Source of the DNA: Perkinsela sp. pyNocScin1
Taxonomy: Eukaryota; Euglenozoa; Kinetoplastea; Prokinetoplastida; Perkinselidae
Length of the DNA: 64,000 nucleotides
NCBI GenBank assembly: GCA_964019655.1
Contig: CAXHTR010000004.1
Coordinates: 1,015,300 to 1,079,299, forward strand
Direction of reading: 5' to 3'
Below, piece by piece: positions 61,866 through 64,000 of the stretch; positions within the stretch are counted from its first letter, which is position 1, and each line of letters starts with the position of its first letter. A model generated the notes under the pieces. The model searched no databases. It was given only the letters and a program-made list of their open reading frames with translations, and was not told the DNA's origin. The position numbers and the translations under genes were made by a program.

Positions 61866-64000
61866 CATTTTCTATTCCATGACATGCGACTACGACTTCC
61901 ACGAGTGTGCTTGTATGCACCTGACGACGAGGACATGAATGTTCGAAACAACTGCATGAACAAAGTGGTCGATGTTTCATTGTGAATGCGATTTGAAATC
62001 TTTCCCCAAAACACGACAAGAGCAATGACGATGAAATGAAACAACACGCGATAAGTGGGACTGCATTCTTTCACTTTAAACAACTGTGTGTGCGGAGAAC
62101 CTTTGCACTGAGCAAAACACGAGACCTGCACGAGACTAAAGATGTATCATTTCTTTTTTGAACTGAACAAAAGTGTCGATTAATCTATGCAATCGTTGAC
62201 GACTCGTGATGATAACCGATGTATTTGTGAGTCATTTGCACTATCGATCGCACATCGACGATAATGTCATGGCTCTTGGACTCGTAATTGTCTATCTAAA
62301 GATATTTTCAGCGACCTTGATGCATATTCTTGGAGTTTGAGCTGTAGACTGTCAGTGCTGAAGCGAAACGACAAAGAAGATGAAAGAGAAAGCTTTTATG
62401 CAGAAAACCTTCAATCTTTCATTGCGCGATACGCTTGGAATTCTTTTTCATGCATTCATACACACTTTGTGATAATTTTTGGTACATCATTTATCCATTT
62501 CAACGTTGTTCTCATGTAATCTTACGAATGCCACTGCTATAATCACGTATAAACATGTGAAAGGCAATTCGAACGATTCCAATGTTTGATACCCATAAAC
62601 CTTTCGTGGAAAGAATGTGAGATCCATGGTTCTTTGAATTTTGATTCCATTTATTGGGGTGATAGTGTATAAAATGTGATTTCAGGGATTATACAGGGCG
62701 TATTGTACCCTTTGATGTGAATCCATGCACTCTGTCTGCATCTTTGAGACTTTTTGCACTCATATTGACATCATTTTACATCTTGCCACACTTATGGATG
62801 GTTTGTAAACTTTTTCATGAAGGTTCGTTGGAGAATTCGTGATGATGAAAGGGAGAGTATGTCAAAGCGATGAAAAGTGTCTTTCTGAAGACAAACAATT
62901 CAATCTTTCGATGTGATTGCGGTTTGAAATGTTTTTCATGCATGTTTGAAAGACTGCGAAGACGGAAGGGGCTTGATTGAGATTTCAAATGTATGCATTC
63001 AAAGATCTTTGTAACCTTCGAGTACCATCGACGTGCAGTTCACACTTGAGGTGTGATTTCGCGGATCATTTTTCAATCAAACATGTACAACATCATGCAG
63101 AGACACTCAAATAATCAGTGTATCTCGATTATGTGGCATTTTTGATCGTTTTTATGAATGCATATTGATCTGGATGTGAATGTGGCTCGATCTGATGCTT
63201 AATTCCTTCAATATTTTGCAATCATTCATCGATATGGAACCATATGCGATGCAGATCATAGCTATGGCATCCATTGACGCTCAAATTCAATGTGAGAACA
63301 TATAGACGAAGAAAATCACGGGTATGCATTGACCTCACTTCCACTTTTGCACCGAAGCTGCTACGATCATTGAAACTTAAGATATAAATCAAATTTGAAT
63401 CGAAATAAATATGATATCGACATATTGGGGACCGTCTGGATATCATTGAAACGACTGTTGATTTAAAAACTCGAAAAATGCACTGCTAGGATGCGATGAT
63501 ACTTCCAAGCGGAGGCCTACCAGCCAGCTATCGGAGGTACCTCGAAATCAAATCTATGCGCCGCCTCCCTTCAAAGACTATGCATCAAAAAGCACTCCAA
63601 AATCACACTGGCAGGGTTCGAAATCGAATTCTACGGTGGGTCGCTTCCAACTGAGCTATCTGAGCTATCGAAAATTTGAAATTTTTGCGGCGGCTCCGTT
63701 CAAGGGAGAGCCAGGGCAAGGCAGACGCAAAAAAAGCGGCGGAGGCACAGCGGGCGCGAAGAGGCCACAATTTTTTTTCCAAAGAGCAAAAAAAAGCAAC
63801 CCGCACGGCGGCAAGAGGCCCGGCAAGCACCCCACATCCAGCAAGCGAAACAACGCAAAACAAACAGGCCCGAAACGCGAAACGCACACCCGCAAAGGCA
63901 CACCCAAACGACCAAAAATTCAAAACAAACGCGCACCAAGACGCCGAAACGACGCCACCACCGCCACAACAACGCGCAACCGACGGGCGAGCGAAACGAG
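61866..64000. repeat. Satellite unit 8 (cut by the window end)
   Basis: 2135 bp visible, ending inside the T-poor core that starts at 63779. Carries GTGTGTGCGG, so the unit 6/7 variant is limited to those two. Confidence 0.95.

Larger units (their letters stand above)
42363..64000. repeat. Tandem satellite array, period about 2788 bp, about 7.8 units, open at the window end
   Basis: Unit phase was set at CATTTTCTATTCCATGAC, which recurs at 45141, 47929, 50717, 53503, 56291, 59079 and 61866 (spacings 2788, 2788, 2786, 2788, 2788, 2787). A diverged form starts at 42363. From 45141 on the units are almost identical. Each unit reads: AT-rich part of about 1.7 kb, two tRNA-like blocks on the minus strand, then a GC-rich core nearly free of T on the plus strand. 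All long open frames in the array overlap this core on both strands and are ascribed to composition. The array continues past the window. Confidence 0.97.

Noticed and set aside
42363-64000. CRISPR array or integron-like repeat
   Set aside because: Repeat unit is about 2.8 kb with no spacers, and the genome is eukaryotic.

Overview
The window is nuclear DNA of a unicellular eukaryote, most likely a kinetoplastid (Euglenozoa). The small-subunit rRNA at 31119-33095 carries euglenozoan/kinetoplastid-style variants of conserved blocks, such as GGTCGGTGAAGTGATTTG and GGGCGACACGCGCACTAC. Protein genes are intronless and tightly packed, many with a pyrimidine tract plus AG just before the ATG, as expected for spliced-leader trans-splicing. 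Two small RNA genes have the single-hairpin, AGA-box form of H/ACA RNA that is characteristic of trypanosomatids. A compact prokinetoplastid such as a Perkinsela- or Ichthyobodo-like cell would fit, but the genus is inference.

Region 1 (1-27.4 kb) is gene-dense, with genes on both strands and gaps often near 100 bp. In order: RAD50 (N-terminal half), a dual-specificity phosphatase, a 2146-residue helical protein that may be the cohesin loader SCC2/NIPBL, two unknown acidic or charged proteins, a divergent mitochondrial carrier, an unknown protein, a PITH-domain protein, a twin CX9C protein resembling NDUFA8, a serine-acidic/RGG nucleolar-type protein, an SRR1-domain protein, an unknown protein, an incomplete RING protein, a TatD nuclease, FKBP12, an RMDN/TPR-like protein, eIF3f, MsrB, a small coiled-coil protein, the H/ACA RNA pair, an RRM/CCHC RNA-binding protein, a small membrane protein and a leucine-rich-repeat protein.

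Region 2 (27.4-31.1 kb) has no confident host gene. It holds a remnant resembling a ZBED/hAT-type BED zinc finger and degenerate tandem repeats with a Pol III B-box-like motif. Region 3 (31.1-36.95 kb) is one rDNA unit, SSU-ITS1-5.8S-ITS2-LSU, with very short spacers. The H/ACA pair at 24.0-24.2 kb has guide pockets that match this SSU around T32457, the position equivalent to yeast Psi1191 and human m1acp3-Psi1248.

Region 4 (36.95-42.4 kb) is non-coding: first strongly G-over-C skewed, then T-rich with decayed repeats. Region 5 (42.4 kb to the window end) is a tandem satellite with a period of about 2788 bp and nearly identical units after a decayed first unit. Each unit has an AT-rich part of about 1.7 kb, two tRNA-like blocks on the minus strand, and a core of about 790 bp almost devoid of T on the plus strand, flanked by direct repeats of about 50 bp. 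That composition leaves all six reading frames open, so the long open frames there are composition artefacts rather than genes. The T-free satellite and the guide RNA pair are the most interesting objects in the window.
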